This document shows, one piece after another, positions 1-9,274 of a stretch of 64,000 nucleotides of DNA. Each line of letters starts with the position of its first letter. Within the stretch, counting starts at the first letter, position 1. The DNA is from an uncultured Clostridia bacterium (lineage in GTDB: Bacteria; Bacillota; Clostridia; UBA1381), in the NCBI GenBank assembly GCA_944392335.1, contig CALXWJ010000037.1, positions 40,751-104,750 of the forward strand, given 5' to 3'. The translations under genes were made by a program, and so were the position numbers. The notes below the pieces were generated by a model. It had not been told where the DNA came from. It saw nothing but the letters and a program-made list of their open reading frames with translations, and made no database searches.

Positions 1-24
1 GAAAAGAAAGAGAGTGATCTGATT

Positions 25-1310
25 ATGAAACACAAATTAAGAATAGCAATGTTGGTCGTATCTATTTTGCTTATGATACTGCCGACCGGGATATTTGCCT
101 CCGACACGGCGGCTGAAGCCGATCTGGTTATCACTACAGCGGAGGAGCTGGCGGCGTTCAGGGATGATGTTAACAGCGGAAATCATTATATAGGAATGAC
201 GGTCGTGCTTGCGGCGGATATCGATCTTGAAGAGAGCGGTGTAAATACGTGGCAGCCGATAGGCATAAACAGCAATTATGCTTTTGCGGCGTATTTGACG
301 GCGGCGGGCATGAAATAAGCGGAATGAACGCGAATAACGGGGGTTTATTCGGTTATCTGGGTGCAAATATCAATTGGAGCAATAAATTCGGAGAAATCAG
401 AAACCTCGGCGTTTCGGGGACAGTTTCGGGAGGCGCTAACAGGGGCGGAATAGTTGCCCGGATCAATTTCGGCACAGTGGAAAATTGTTACAGCAACTGC
501 AGCGTTACCGGTTCAACGAATGGAACAGGCGGAGTTGCCGGCTACAGCGGAAGTGACGGTTCGGTGATCGGCTGCTATAATATGGGCAGTGTTACAGGCA
601 GCGGAAACGTAGGCGGCATTGTGGGTCAAGGCTACGGAGTGATAGAAAATTGCTATAATATGGGCAATGTCAAAGGAACGGGCAGCAACATAGGCGGAAT
701 TGTCGGGAATGGTTCTACAATAACGAATTGCTACAGCACAGGCTCTGTAACCGGAGGAACTTCTGTGGGAGGAGCTGTGGGAAAGACCAGCGGAACGGTT
801 ATAGCTTGTTATTACCTATCCGACGGCAGTATGACAGATTCATATGCAGTTGCCCTGACGGCAGACCAAATGAAGCTGCAATCCTCATATGAAGGCTTTG
901 ATTTTGAGACGGTATGGGGAATCGATGAGGGTATAAATAACGGATTCCCATATCTGCGTTCATTTGTGGCAACCGAGCCGGTCGGAGAAATGACCGCGCA
1001 GGTCACATCCGAGCCTGTCTATGACAGTGAAAGCGGTTCATATAAAATCAACGTTTCTGCCGATAATGGTACAAGTGCTGCCGTTACCACAAATGTTTTT
1101 GTTGCTACATATGACGAGGACGGAAGGATGACGGGCGTTTATATGCAGGCTTTGACCGGGCTTGAGCCTGGAGCGGCATTTGATATACCAGCCGAGATAA
1201 CCGCAGAGCAAACGGCTTTTGAAATCAAAATTATCTGTATGGGTGAAGATATGATCCCCGATATGAGTGAATCGGTATCATACACACTTAACGGCAGCTC
1301 GATGCAGTGA
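25..1310 (+). pseudogene. GLUG-repeat secreted surface protein, frameshifted
   Basis: The first frame starts at ATG 25 after a purine-rich ribosome site and encodes a signal peptide (hydrophobic stretch ending near IFASD) and an N-terminal segment closely matching the next gene. It stops at 318. The same protein continues in another frame from about 286 (reading CGVFDGGGHEISGM) to the stop at 1310. Restoring one base at the T run 282-285 joins them, so this is one reading frame broken by a 1-nt deletion or an assembly error. The body carries GLUG repeats of the form GGIVG...IENCYNMG, a motif of bacterial surface and adhesin-like proteins. The C-terminal ~110 residues resemble the tail domain found in other proteins of this window (VATYDEDGRM, then ICMGEDMIPD). 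No SLH domain is present, so attachment is unknown. What it binds cannot be told. Confidence 0.75.
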
Positions 1311-1374
1311 TATAAAAAGCTTCGGGAAGGTTTTATATCCTGTAATACAGAAAAAAATAAAGGATGTAGTGTTT

Positions 1375-2283
1375 ATGAAGCGAAGATCATATGCTATAAT
1401 TCTGATCATATGCCTTTTGTCAGCGTTGATGCCTACTGGGATTTTTGCATCCGACGCGGCTAATGAAGCCGATTTGGTGATCAATACGGCGGAGGATTTG
1501 GAGGAATTCCGTGACAGTGTCAACAGCGGTGCGGATTACAGCGGCAAGACCGTAATACTCGGCGCGGATATTGATCTGGGCGGAAGCCAATATGACACAT
1601 GGAAGCCGATAGGAACCGAAGCATCGAATTATTTTAATGGTGTATTTGACGGCTGCGGACATAGGATCAGCGGAATATATCTCAAAGGATCATTCAGTGC
1701 AACAGCGGCTTTCTTTATGGGTATCGGCGAGGATGGCGTCGTTAAAAACCTTATTGCCAAGGGTACAGCGCTTGCGGCAGAAACCGCAGAAAATAAAAGC
1801 GGCGGAGGTATTGCGGCGGAAAACTACGGTATAATAGAAAACTGCCTGAGCGATATTTTGATCAGCGTTAATGTACTGAATAAGGTTGTATATGTAGGCG
1901 GAATTGTCGGTACCAACAGCGGGATTGTCAGAAATTGCTGCCAGGTTAATTATATTTATAATGCTTACGATCCGATCAATATCGGCGGGATTGTCGGCAG
2001 GAACGTAGGCTCGGGCATTATAGAAAATTGCTATTATAACAGCGGAAGACGCGGCAGCAATCAGCTTGAGGGCGCAGAGGGAAAAACCACAGAGCAGATG
2101 AAATCCGGAGAGGTCGCCTATCTGCTCCGGGCAGGTCAGGATGAGCAGCAGACAGGGACTCCTATGTGGGGACAGAACATACTGACCGACCCTAAGGATG
2201 AGTTCCCCGTGCCGACATATGATACAACAAAAGATGTATGTAAAGTCAGCTTTATAGTAAACGGCGAAGAGTATGCGGCATAA
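1375..2283 (+). pseudogene. N-terminal piece of a broken GLUG/SLH surface protein
   Basis: The start is chosen at ATG 1375 (MKRRSYAIILIICLL), which begins a clear signal peptide nearly identical in its end (MPTGIFASD) to the preceding gene; the frame is open further upstream but without secretion signal. GLUG repeats follow (GGIVGTNSGIVRNCC). The reading frame ends at TAA 2281-2283. The same frame continues beyond that stop as TNYGGNVTLPEPP up to about 2470, aligning with VYAQRFTNINSTVSLPEEPE in the downstream piece; there the equivalent codon is CAA, so the stop looks like a CAA to TAA nonsense change. A frame change near 2470 then leads into the 2516-5848 piece. The whole 1375-5848 region was probably one gene of about 1490 codons. 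Confidence 0.75.
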
Positions 2284-2515
2284 TATACAAACTACGGCGG
2301 AAATGTCACCCTTCCTGAGCCACCGTCCATCGAAAACGGGGAACTGGCTTATTGGACTTCGGATTCTCAGACTGAAGATATATTTGACGAAAACTCGAAT
2401 GTTAATGGGGATATGACCGTTTACGCTGTGTTCGGGAGACAGTTTGAAACGGTTTTATCGGCAGTGATCGCCGCCAAAAGCCGGTAACACGGCCGAGATA
2501 GACCTGTATGATTAT

Positions 2516-5500
2516 GTGGAATTTACAGACAACTATGATAAAGCGGGTCGGTTTGTTTTTGAGGCGAAAGATCCTCTTCCGGCGGAGATTACGCTTGACG
2601 GCAGCAGGGTCGTATGGAGTCCGACAGACGATACCCAGGATCGGATCGACGTAACATTCACCGTTACTGACATTGATCCCTATATCCCGGCTGTAAGCTC
2701 AAACAGCCTGTCAGCGGCTGTAGGCTCGGCCGAACTTACTGTTACATTTGTAAAGACGCCTGATTTATCGGAGTATTTTAAAAAGGACGAAACAGACCCA
2801 TACGGCAATACCTATCTTATACAAAACAAAGAGGAGCTGACTCTTCTTGCCGAAGGCGTCAATTACGGCGTGCCTACAACAGGGATCACATTTATCCAAA
2901 CGGCGGATATAGACCTGGGCGGCAGTGAGGAAAATATATGGACGCCGATAGGTTCTTATGATTATCAATTCCAAGGAACCTTTGACGGCGGCGGATATGA
3001 GATAAGCGGTCTTTACACAGACGGAAGATTTTGGCAGGGTCTGTTCGGATATACAGGCGAACTTGCCGTCCTTCGCAATATCAGCGTTTTGGGCTCTGTT
3101 GCGGGTGATTCCGGCGTCGGAGGAATAGTGGACTGGAATTTGGGAAGGGTCGAAAATTGCACAAACGCGTCTTCTGTCTGGTCAAGCGGCGCGGCCTGCG
3201 GGGGAATAACAGGCTACAATGAAGGCTCGGTAACAGACTGTCGCAATATCGGAGATATTACCGGGGATAACAGTCATGTCGGCGGGATCGTCGGTCAAAA
3301 CCTCGGCAAATCAGTTACAAATTGCCGCAATGACGGATCGGTCACAAGCAACGCGTCGACCACAAGCAATGCAGGCGGGATAGTCGGCAGAAGTGCGCAG
3401 GGTTCCATAGTCAACTGCTGCAATACAGGCAGGATATACGGACGCAATCAGGCGGGCGGAGTGGTAGGCTCTGCACAGAACTGCACTGTTGCGCGCTGCT
3501 ATAATATCGGCAGCGTTGAAGGCTCTGTGGTAGTCGGCGGTGTGAGCGGCAATAACAGCGAAAATGTTCGGATCGAGGATTGCTATAATGCCGGAGCGGT
3601 CAACGCCTACATGGGGATTGGCGGCGTGGCAGGATATATTTCGGACGGCAATGCCATTGTTAACTGTTACAATGCTGCTGTCCTGACGGCTGTCGAGGAC
3701 GATGATATCGTCGTGGTAAATACGGGGAGCGATCCCGAGGAACCGGTTGATCCCACATACAGATACATGGGAAGCATAGCGGGAATGATTGAACGTTCCG
3801 CTTTGATACAAAGCTGTTTTTACAACCAAGAGATCGCATCATCACAAGAGGAAAATGGGATCGGCGATGTGACGGGGATCACAACGGCGGAATCTGCCGA
3901 TCAAAGCATATTTGAGGCTGCAGGATGGGATTTTAACGACGTTTGGATGATAGGGATATTTGTGGACAGACCTGTCCTTCGTGACATCCCGGAGGACGGC
4001 GAAGGCTCGGAGCAGTTTGCCTATCTCATACCTGACCTTGAAACTCTCGAGAAATTCAGGGAAATGGTAAACGGCGGACGATCGTTTGAAAATGAGTATA
4101 TCAAGCTTACAAATGATATTGATATCGGAGCAAATGATGAAAATCAATGGATACCTATCGGTGCGGACGAAGCAAATGCCTTTTGCGGAAATTTTGACGC
4201 GGACGGTCATGAAATAATTGGTCTGTACATAAATGACGCCGACTCTGCCGCGGCGGGTCTGTTTGGTTATGTCGCCGAAGGCGGCAGGGTTGAAAATCTT
4301 GGTGTTGCGGGAATTGTCACGGGCGGCGATCTTGTCGGTGGTGTAACCGCATATAACAAAGGAATATTGTCGAATTGCCACAGCTTGGTTTCCGTTTCGG
4401 GAGTCACCGACGTCGGAGGGTTGACCGGGCGAAATTCGGGCACTGTGGAAAATTGTTATAATACAGGCTCTGCCGAAGGCACACAAAATATCGGAGGCAT
4501 AACCGGAAATAACGAAAGTACAGGGATGGTCGCAAACTGTTATAATACAGGTGCTGTCACAGGTGAAAGCAATGTCGCAGATTTGGTCGGATTAAAATCA
4601 GGCTTGATTAAAAACAGCTACTTTCTCGCAGAGGAGGAGACCGAAGCGCAAAATGGTGAGACGGGTAAAACGCAGACGCAGTTTGAATCGGGCGAAGTTG
4701 CATATCTTCTTCAGCAGGGACAGACATACGACGGCTCGGGAACAATTATTCAAGTATGGGGACAGGAAATTACAAATGAACCTAAAGATATTTTTCCGTT
4801 ACTGACAGACGATCCGGAAAAGACGGTGCTTCGGGTAACGTTCATGGTAGAAGACAGCGTGTATGCGCAAAGGTTTACCAACATAAATTCCACCGTCAGT
4901 TTGCCTGAGGAGCCGGAATTAGGAAGAGGCTTTGATAAGTGGTCTCTGACAAACAGCCGCGACGGTATAAAGTTCACATCGGACACCCCTGTGACAGAGG
5001 ATATTACGGTCTATGCTATTGAACGCAGGAGATCAGGCGGTTCCTTGATATCGGCAACGACATATTATACCGTGACCTTTGACACACTCGGAGGCAGTGA
5101 GATAAGCAGTCTGCGTGTGGCGAAAAATACAACTGCAGACATGCCGCAGTCGCCTGTCAGAGAGGGATATGTTTTTGACGGCTGGTATACCGATAAAGAA
5201 TGTACTGAAAATTATGACTTTAATACCCCGGTGACAGAAAATATTACTCTTTATGCAAAATGGACTCAAGAATCCTCAGAGATTGAAGAACCGTCCGGAT
5301 GGGAAAATCCGTTTACCGACGTCGATGAGAGTGACTGGTACTACGGCGCTGTGCAGTATGCGGAGCAAAACGGATTGTTTAACGGCATTACGGAAGATAC
5401 CTTTGCGCCGAATATGGCTATTACAAGAGGTATGCTGGTCACAGTTCTCTGGAGGATCGAAAACGAACCGGTAGTAAATTATTTAATGACCTTTGAAGAT

Positions 5501-5848
5501 GTTGACGAGGCTGAATATTACGGCGAGGCGGTACGCTGGGCGGCAAGTGAGAAGATCGTCAGGGGCTATTCCGAAACCGAATTTGCACCCGAACGCCTGA
5601 TTACACGTGAAGAAATGGCAGCGATAATAAACCGCTATGCGGAATTTAAAGGTATCGGGTCGGACGCAAGCGGAGATCTTTCGCAGTTTGAAGATGAGTC
5701 TTTGATCTCCGACTGGGCAAGAAATAATGTCTCCTGGGCAGTGGGCGAGGGAATTCTCGCAGGCAAGGGCGACGGCATGCTTGACCCGCAGGGCAATACC
5801 ACACGTGCACAAGCAGCGCTGATATTGCAGCGCTTGTTGGAGCAATAA
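2516..5848 (+). CDS. GLUG-repeat protein with three C-terminal SLH domains (3' piece of a broken gene)
   Basis: This is an open frame of 1110 codons with no signal peptide of its own; the same frame reads upstream to about 2471 (PPKAGNTAEIDLYDY), where it meets the frame of the upstream piece. Two blocks of GLUG repeats (GGIVGQNLG, NCYNTG type) alternate with segments like the starts of the two upstream genes (TADIDLGGSEENIWTPIG; NDIDIGANDENQWIPIG). Residues ~850-920 are a Listeria-Bacteroides repeat (FDTLGGSEIS...GYVFDGWYTD...LYAKW). Residues ~930-1110 are three SLH domains with ITRGM, ITREE and TTRAQ motifs, which in other bacteria bind pyruvylated secondary cell-wall polymer. Without the upstream secretion signal the product is probably not exported, so it may be a decaying gene, unless the breaks are sequencing errors. 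Confidence 0.8.
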   Translation: MEFTDNYDKAGRFVFEAKDPLPAEITLDGSRVVWSPTDDTQDRIDVTFTVTDIDPYIPAVSSNSLSAAVGSAELTVTFVKTPDLSEYFKKDETDPYGNTYLIQNKEELTLLAEGVNYGVPTTGITFIQTADIDLGGSEENIWTPIGSYDYQFQGTFDGGGYEISGLYTDGRFWQGLFGYTGELAVLRNISVLGSVAGDSGVGGIVDWNLGRVENCTNASSVWSSGAACGGITGYNEGSVTDCRNIGDITGDNSHVGGIVGQNLGKSVTNCRNDGSVTSNASTTSNAGGIVGRSAQGSIVNCCNTGRIYGRNQAGGVVGSAQNCTVARCYNIGSVEGSVVVGGVSGNNSENVRIEDCYNAGAVNAYMGIGGVAGYISDGNAIVNCYNAAVLTAVEDDDIVVVNTGSDPEEPVDPTYRYMGSIAGMIERSALIQSCFYNQEIASSQEENGIGDVTGITTAESADQSIFEAAGWDFNDVWMIGIFVDRPVLRDIPEDGEGSEQFAYLIPDLETLEKFREMVNGGRSFENEYIKLTNDIDIGANDENQWIPIGADEANAFCGNFDADGHEIIGLYINDADSAAAGLFGYVAEGGRVENLGVAGIVTGGDLVGGVTAYNKGILSNCHSLVSVSGVTDVGGLTGRNSGTVENCYNTGSAEGTQNIGGITGNNESTGMVANCYNTGAVTGESNVADLVGLKSGLIKNSYFLAEEETEAQNGETGKTQTQFESGEVAYLLQQGQTYDGSGTIIQVWGQEITNEPKDIFPLLTDDPEKTVLRVTFMVEDSVYAQRFTNINSTVSLPEEPELGRGFDKWSLTNSRDGIKFTSDTPVTEDITVYAIERRRSGGSLISATTYYTVTFDTLGGSEISSLRVAKNTTADMPQSPVREGYVFDGWYTDKECTENYDFNTPVTENITLYAKWTQESSEIEEPSGWENPFTDVDESDWYYGAVQYAEQNGLFNGITEDTFAPNMAITRGMLVTVLWRIENEPVVNYLMTFEDVDEAEYYGEAVRWAASEKIVRGYSETEFAPERLITREEMAAIINRYAEFKGIGSDASGDLSQFEDESLISDWARNNVSWAVGEGILAGKGDGMLDPQGNTTRAQAALILQRLLEQ

Positions 5849-6039
5849 TACGCAATACGGATGTAAACTGAGCAGACGGAGGAATTTGACCTTTCATCTG
5901 GATGCCCACAAATTTGCGCTATCGCGCATATTAAAGCAAGCATAAAATGATACTGTCGGGTTAATTAATGATATAACCTCCTTAGAGTGGACACACGAAA
6001 TAACAAAAATATTTCAATCTATTCTAAGGGGGTTTTTCT
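5849..6039. other. Intergenic stretch with probable left end of a decayed insertion sequence
   Basis: No gene is supported here. A short hairpin TGCGC-TATC-GCGCA lies around 5916-5929 without a T run. From about 5980 the sequence (GAGTGGACACACG, then a poly-purine ribosome site ending in AAGGGGG before ATG 6040) resembles the left end and leader of an IS3-type insertion sequence whose transposase remnant follows. No matching right inverted repeat was found by eye. Confidence 0.35.
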
Positions 6040-6325
6040 ATGCAAATTAAAAACATATTGATTATGAACAAAAATTGCAAGCGGTGACAGAATATTTACA
6101 GGGACAAACAAGCTAATCAAAAGTTGCAGCCAAATATGGTGTTAAACAGTCCGGCTTTCAAACTTGGTTAAGGAAATACAACTCAGAGGGAGCGGATGGG
6201 CTAAAGAAATCAAATAAATGTAAGCAGTATTCTGTTGAACTTAAATATGCTGCAGTAATTGAATATCTTTCGGGATGTATGAGTCAACAAGAGATATGTA
6301 AAAAATATAACTGCGCACATGTTGT
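6040..6325 (+). pseudogene. IS3/IS150-type transposase orfA remnant
   Basis: Translation with corrections reads YEQKLQAVTEYLQG, SKVAAKYGVKQSGFQTWL, then GADGLKK and YAAVIEYLSGCMSQQEIC, the two helix-turn-helix units of IS3-family orfA proteins. The frame is broken near the start (a missing A in the run around 6049-6053) and by an in-frame TAA shortly after QGQTS. The coding similarity ends where the intergenic repeat starting near 6304 begins, and no orfB (DDE domain) is present. It is a dead fragment. Confidence 0.7.
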
Positions 6326-6476
6326 CCCCGGCCGTAATCGGCGGCGGGTCCCATATCTGTAATCATTGTGAGAATATTATCTTCCGCCGATTACAGCGCG
6401 GCGTCGTAGGGGCGATTCACGAATCGCCCGTTTCGCTCTTGTCCTCGCCCAAGACGGGACAAGCCCTTATTGAAAA
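6304..6476 (+). repeat. Structured intergenic repeat, copy R1
   Basis: The left end ATATAACTGCG and right end GACAAGCCCTTATTGAAA match the other copies. Inside are a CCGGCCG/CGGCGGG hairpin, a GTAATC...GATTAC stem, and the near-perfect palindrome GGCGATTCACGAATCGCC (6411-6428), followed by CTTGTCC...GGGACAAG. It sits between two transposase remnants, in the same orientation as copies R2-R6. Confidence 0.8.
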
Positions 6477-6565
6477 TTTCAAGTAAAACTCAACTACAAC
6501 GCTGGATTTTATGGTATAATGGTCATAAGGAATTGAAATCTACCGGTTCAGGAGGAAACAGACTT

Positions 6566-6765
6566 ATGACTAAAGGACATAAAGTAACATTTGATGAGAA
6601 AGTTGAGATCATGTAGTATTGTATAGCACATGGCAGAGATTATTATGCCGTATTTCGAAGTTCCGACATTGCAACGGATGCTGCCAGTCAGTACTTTAAA
6701 GTCATATCCGGTATAAGGCATTATCATTTGTATGTATGGCGGTATGATATCACATATCCTCAAAA
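6566..6765 (+). pseudogene. Second transposase orfA remnant
   Basis: ATG 6566 follows a good ribosome site (CAGGAGG) and reads MTKGHKVTFDEKVEIM, then a TAG, then YCIAHGRDYYAV and a degraded AASQY...VYVW stretch. This is the usual N-terminal helix-turn-helix start of an IS3-family orfA (KVTFEERVEIVEYCI type). The in-frame stop and loss of the rest show it is non-functional. A TATAAT element lies about 50 bases upstream. It runs up to the 3' end of the minus-strand beta-helix gene. Confidence 0.55.
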
Positions 6766-7841
6766 TTGATTTTTTGTTTGAGCTTCCATGGCTTTAACAT
6801 ATTTTCATCGGCAGACATGGGTTCATGCTCCGGGAATTTGTCAAGGGGCCCGAATTCTTTATCGGTGCACAGCTTGTTATTTTTGAACACGGCCGTATCT
6901 GTTTTACATAACAAATTACACATGTCATAAGACCTTTTTGTCCTGAAAGCGACAACATTGTCTTCAATAATGTTTTCGCCGTAAAACGGCGAGCCATAGC
7001 ATTCGATCTGCAAGCCTCTGCCATCCATACGGTCTTCCCATGAAAGGCATTTGTCCTGATATATCTTATTTCCGCGGACTACGCTTCCTGTCCCTCCGCT
7101 GATACCGATACCGCAGTTTTCTGTATAGTACACCTTATTGTCTATCACATGAAAATACTCTCCGCCTCCGTCAGCGACCATGATCCCGGAATTGCTGGTG
7201 CTTGAGCTTCCTCCGTAAAGATAGTTGTTTTTGATAATAATAGGAGATTCTTTACAGCCATAGCATTGATAGAAATTGATGTGATCTTCTCCGCCTTGTC
7301 TGCCGTTTGTCATAAAGGAACGCTGCAAAGGTAATTTGCCGTCAATATAAGAAAAATTATTTTCCACACGTATTGAGGTGTTGGGTGTTGTATTGCATGC
7401 AAACATTTGGCAGATCTGCCCTCTCGGAAAGGGCCCGAACTGATTTTTGCAGTAATTCCCGTCAACTGTGAGATTTCCCGCAGCCTGTACAAGATAAACT
7501 CCCGATGGCACATTTTCAAAGTAATTACCCTTAACCAATACATTTTCAGCACCAAGCTCAAAAGAGGCAAACTCACCTGCTGCTTCCGTTGTGGTGACCC
7601 CTGTTATCTGGCTTGCTGTAAGGGAATCACAGTCCGGCTTTATATCATGGATATAATTGTTGACAATAACAGTATCTTTGACCTTTCCGCAAAGGTATAT
7701 CCCTCCGCAAAGGTCACATTCCTTCACCGTCACATTATTCGCCTTTATAATAATTGCAAATCCCGTTGGATTATATATTTTCAGCTTTTCCACTACGGTA
7801 TTGTCTGTTGTAACTATCAATGGTTTTGAATCTTTTAGCAT
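6750..7841 (-). CDS. Cytoplasmic right-handed beta-helix protein
   Basis: The protein is about 363 residues. The start is placed at the second Met (MLKDSKPLIV) because AAAGAGGAG lies just upstream of it. No signal peptide is present, unlike most large proteins in this window. The whole chain consists of parallel beta-helix coils with asparagine-rich turns (NNYIHDI, GNYFENVPSG, NNYLYGGSS), the pectate-lyase-like fold used by polysaccharide lyases and some glycoside hydrolases and epimerases. Catalytic residues cannot be assigned by eye. It is transcribed divergently from the LacI-type regulator, whose product is a candidate controller. I infer a role in processing imported oligosaccharides; the substrate is unknown. 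Confidence 0.8.
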   Translation of the reverse strand: MLKDSKPLIVTTDNTVVEKLKIYNPTGFAIIIKANNVTVKECDLCGGIYLCGKVKDTVIVNNYIHDIKPDCDSLTASQITGVTTTEAAGEFASFELGAENVLVKGNYFENVPSGVYLVQAAGNLTVDGNYCKNQFGPFPRGQICQMFACNTTPNTSIRVENNFSYIDGKLPLQRSFMTNGRQGGEDHINFYQCYGCKESPIIIKNNYLYGGSSSTSNSGIMVADGGGEYFHVIDNKVYYTENCGIGISGGTGSVVRGNKIYQDKCLSWEDRMDGRGLQIECYGSPFYGENIIEDNVVAFRTKRSYDMCNLLCKTDTAVFKNNKLCTDKEFGPLDKFPEHEPMSADENMLKPWKLKQKINFEDM

Positions 7842-7890
7842 ATCATTCTCCTCTTTCTTAAAAATCATCAGATAAAGATCATCTCGTTAT

Positions 7891-7919
7891 ACTTTAACAT
7901 AATTGAAGAATCATGTCAA
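7891..7919 (-). promoter_or_regulatory. Sigma-A-type promoter of the minus-strand beta-helix gene
   Basis: Read on the minus strand: TTGACA (7914-7919), a 17-base spacer, TAAAGT (7891-7896), about 50 bases upstream of the chosen start codon. It is a consensus -35 with a fair -10. Confidence 0.65.
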
Positions 7920-7956
7920 TATATTTATGTTTGATCCGGCTCTTTTTATAATTTAT

Positions 7957-7985
7957 TTGACAATCTAAAAAAAATATGGTAAAAT
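7957..7985 (+). promoter_or_regulatory. Sigma-A-type promoter of the LacI-family gene
   Basis: TTGACA (7957-7962), 17-base spacer, TAAAAT (7980-7985), about 23 bases before the start codon, with a GAGGTGAG ribosome site between. It lies back to back with the beta-helix gene promoter. Confidence 0.7.
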
Positions 7986-8008
7986 TTGATTTAATATGAG
8001 GTGAGTAT

Positions 8009-8995
8009 ATGGCAAATATAAAACAAGTGGCAAATATGGCGGGCGTTTCGACGGCAACGGTTTCCAAATATTTGAACGGGATAAGGGTCAAGGATTTTAA
8101 CAAGGAAGCAATTGAGAATGCGATAACAAAGTTGGAATATAAACGTAATCCTACCGCACGCAGTTTAAGGATACATAAAAGCATGACAATAGGAGTCCTT
8201 ATACCCGAATTGGATAATCTGTTTTCCACATCGATCATATCGATCATAGAAAATATCATAATAAAAAAAGGCTACAGTACAATTATCTGCGACTATAAAT
8301 CGGATAGGGAGTTGGAGATAAAAAAGCTTAACTTTTTATTGGACAAATTGGTTGACGGTATTATTATAATGCCCATATATCTTACAAAGAAGGATATTGA
8401 AAATATAGATATCCCCATAGTTTTCATAGACAGAAGGATCAACGATGTCGACGCGAATTGTGTAATTATCGATAATGAAAAGGCCGCGTTTGACGCAACA
8501 AAATATCTGATAAATAACGGACATAAGGATATAGGCGTCATTCTTGGACCGAGAAATGTATATACATCAAAGGAAAGATTTAAAGGCTATGAAAAGGCCA
8601 TGAAAGAACATGATATCGAAATAAAGGAGCAATATGTTATACATGGCGATTATGATATAAAAACGGGACATGATGCTGCTATCAGTATGATGAAAATGAA
8701 CAAAATACCCACTGCCATCTTTGCAACCAATTATGAGATAACCTTGGGTGTTATCATAGCTCTTAATGAGATGAATATAAACGTACCGGAGGAGGTATCG
8801 CTGGTCGGATTTGACAATCTTGAAATGGCAAGGGTCGTAAGACCAAAGGTCACAATTGTAACCCAGCCAATCGAGGAGATCGGCAAACGTATTGCACAGA
8901 CGATATTGAGAGCAATAGAAACACAAAACAGAGAAAAGCAGTGTATAAAATTGGATACAGAGCTTGTGATCCAGGATTCGGTAAAGAAAATATAA
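8009..8995 (+). CDS. LacI-family transcriptional regulator
   Basis: The product is 328 residues, the usual LacI-family length. Residues 1-~55 form the helix-turn-helix and hinge (IKQVANMAGVSTATVSKYLNG, then a PTARSLR segment). The remainder is a periplasmic-binding-protein-like sugar sensor (TIGVLIPELDN, FIDRRIND, IPTAIFATNY) ending in the typical SLVGFDNLEMARVVRPKVT segment. It lies between a divergent beta-helix gene and a carbohydrate operon whose promoter is bracketed by two LacI-type palindromes, so it is the likely repressor of that operon; the inducer is unknown. The stop codon TAA is embedded in the left end of repeat copy R2. Confidence 0.93.
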   Translation: MANIKQVANMAGVSTATVSKYLNGIRVKDFNKEAIENAITKLEYKRNPTARSLRIHKSMTIGVLIPELDNLFSTSIISIIENIIIKKGYSTIICDYKSDRELEIKKLNFLLDKLVDGIIIMPIYLTKKDIENIDIPIVFIDRRINDVDANCVIIDNEKAAFDATKYLINNGHKDIGVILGPRNVYTSKERFKGYEKAMKEHDIEIKEQYVIHGDYDIKTGHDAAISMMKMNKIPTAIFATNYEITLGVIIALNEMNINVPEEVSLVGFDNLEMARVVRPKVTIVTQPIEEIGKRIAQTILRAIETQNREKQCIKLDTELVIQDSVKKI

Positions 8996-9158
8996 CCTAC
9001 GTGCAGATGTCCCCCGCCGTTTTCGGCGGCGGGTTTCATATTGTAATCAGTGAGAGTTCAATCTCTCACTGATTACAGCGCAGAACCGCAGGGGCGATTC
9101 ACGAATCGCCTGTTTCGCTCTTGTCCTCGCTGAATAACGGTACAAGTTTTTATTGAAA
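8989..9158 (+). repeat. Structured intergenic repeat, copy R2
   Basis: This is the most complete copy. Left end AATATAACC overlaps the TAA of the LacI-family gene. Hairpin 1 is CCGCCG-TTTT-CGGCGG (9014-9029). Hairpin 2 is a 14-bp perfect stem GTAATCAGTGAGAG/CTCTCACTGATTAC with a 6-base loop (9043-9076). Hairpin 3 is GGCGATTC-AC-GAATCGCC (9093-9110). Then CTTGTCC...GGTACAAG and the right end TTATTGAAA. It could also act as the terminator of the regulator gene, though no T run follows hairpin 2 or 3 directly. Confidence 0.85.
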
Positions 9159-9172
9159 TTTTTGCATAAAAA

Positions 9173-9184
9173 TAAATCGATTTA
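9173..9184. promoter_or_regulatory. Upstream LacI-type operator-like palindrome
   Basis: TAAATCGATTTA is a perfect 12-bp palindrome centred on CG, followed by CTTTTTT. It lies 18 bases upstream of the -35 and shares its core with the second site 66 bases downstream. It is a candidate auxiliary operator for DNA looping by a LacI-family tetramer (inference). Confidence 0.65.
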
Positions 9185-9201
9185 CTTTTTTGTAAAAATT
9201 A

Positions 9202-9230
9202 TTGACAATATGTCGAATCTATGATATTAT
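9202..9230 (+). promoter_or_regulatory. Promoter of the aldolase-kinase operon
   Basis: TTGACA (9202-9207), 17-base spacer, TATTAT (9225-9230). The predicted start of transcription (~9237) falls inside the downstream operator-like palindrome, which fits repression by promoter occlusion. Confidence 0.75.
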
Positions 9231-9234
9231 ATAG

Positions 9235-9254
9235 AAAGTAAAACGATTTACTTT
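9235..9254. promoter_or_regulatory. Main LacI-type operator-like palindrome
   Basis: AAAGTAAAACGATTTACTTT is a near-perfect 20-bp palindrome with a central CG, the usual symmetry of LacI-family operators. It covers the predicted +1 of the operon. Only one central pair breaks the symmetry. The likely binder is the product of the LacI-family gene just upstream. Confidence 0.75.
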
Positions 9255-9274
9255 TTTAATCGGGAGGTCTTGAT

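Noticed and set aside
282..285. Phase-variable homopolymer
   Set aside because: The run is only four T, too short for slipped-strand switching; a simple deletion or sequencing error is more likely.
3311..3829. 172-codon minus-strand frame
   Set aside because: It is opposite GLUG repeats, whose regular codons leave the reverse frame open by chance.
500..4600. Regular short repeats suggesting a CRISPR array
   Set aside because: The repeats are in frame, encode GLUG motifs, vary in length, and lack constant-length spacers.
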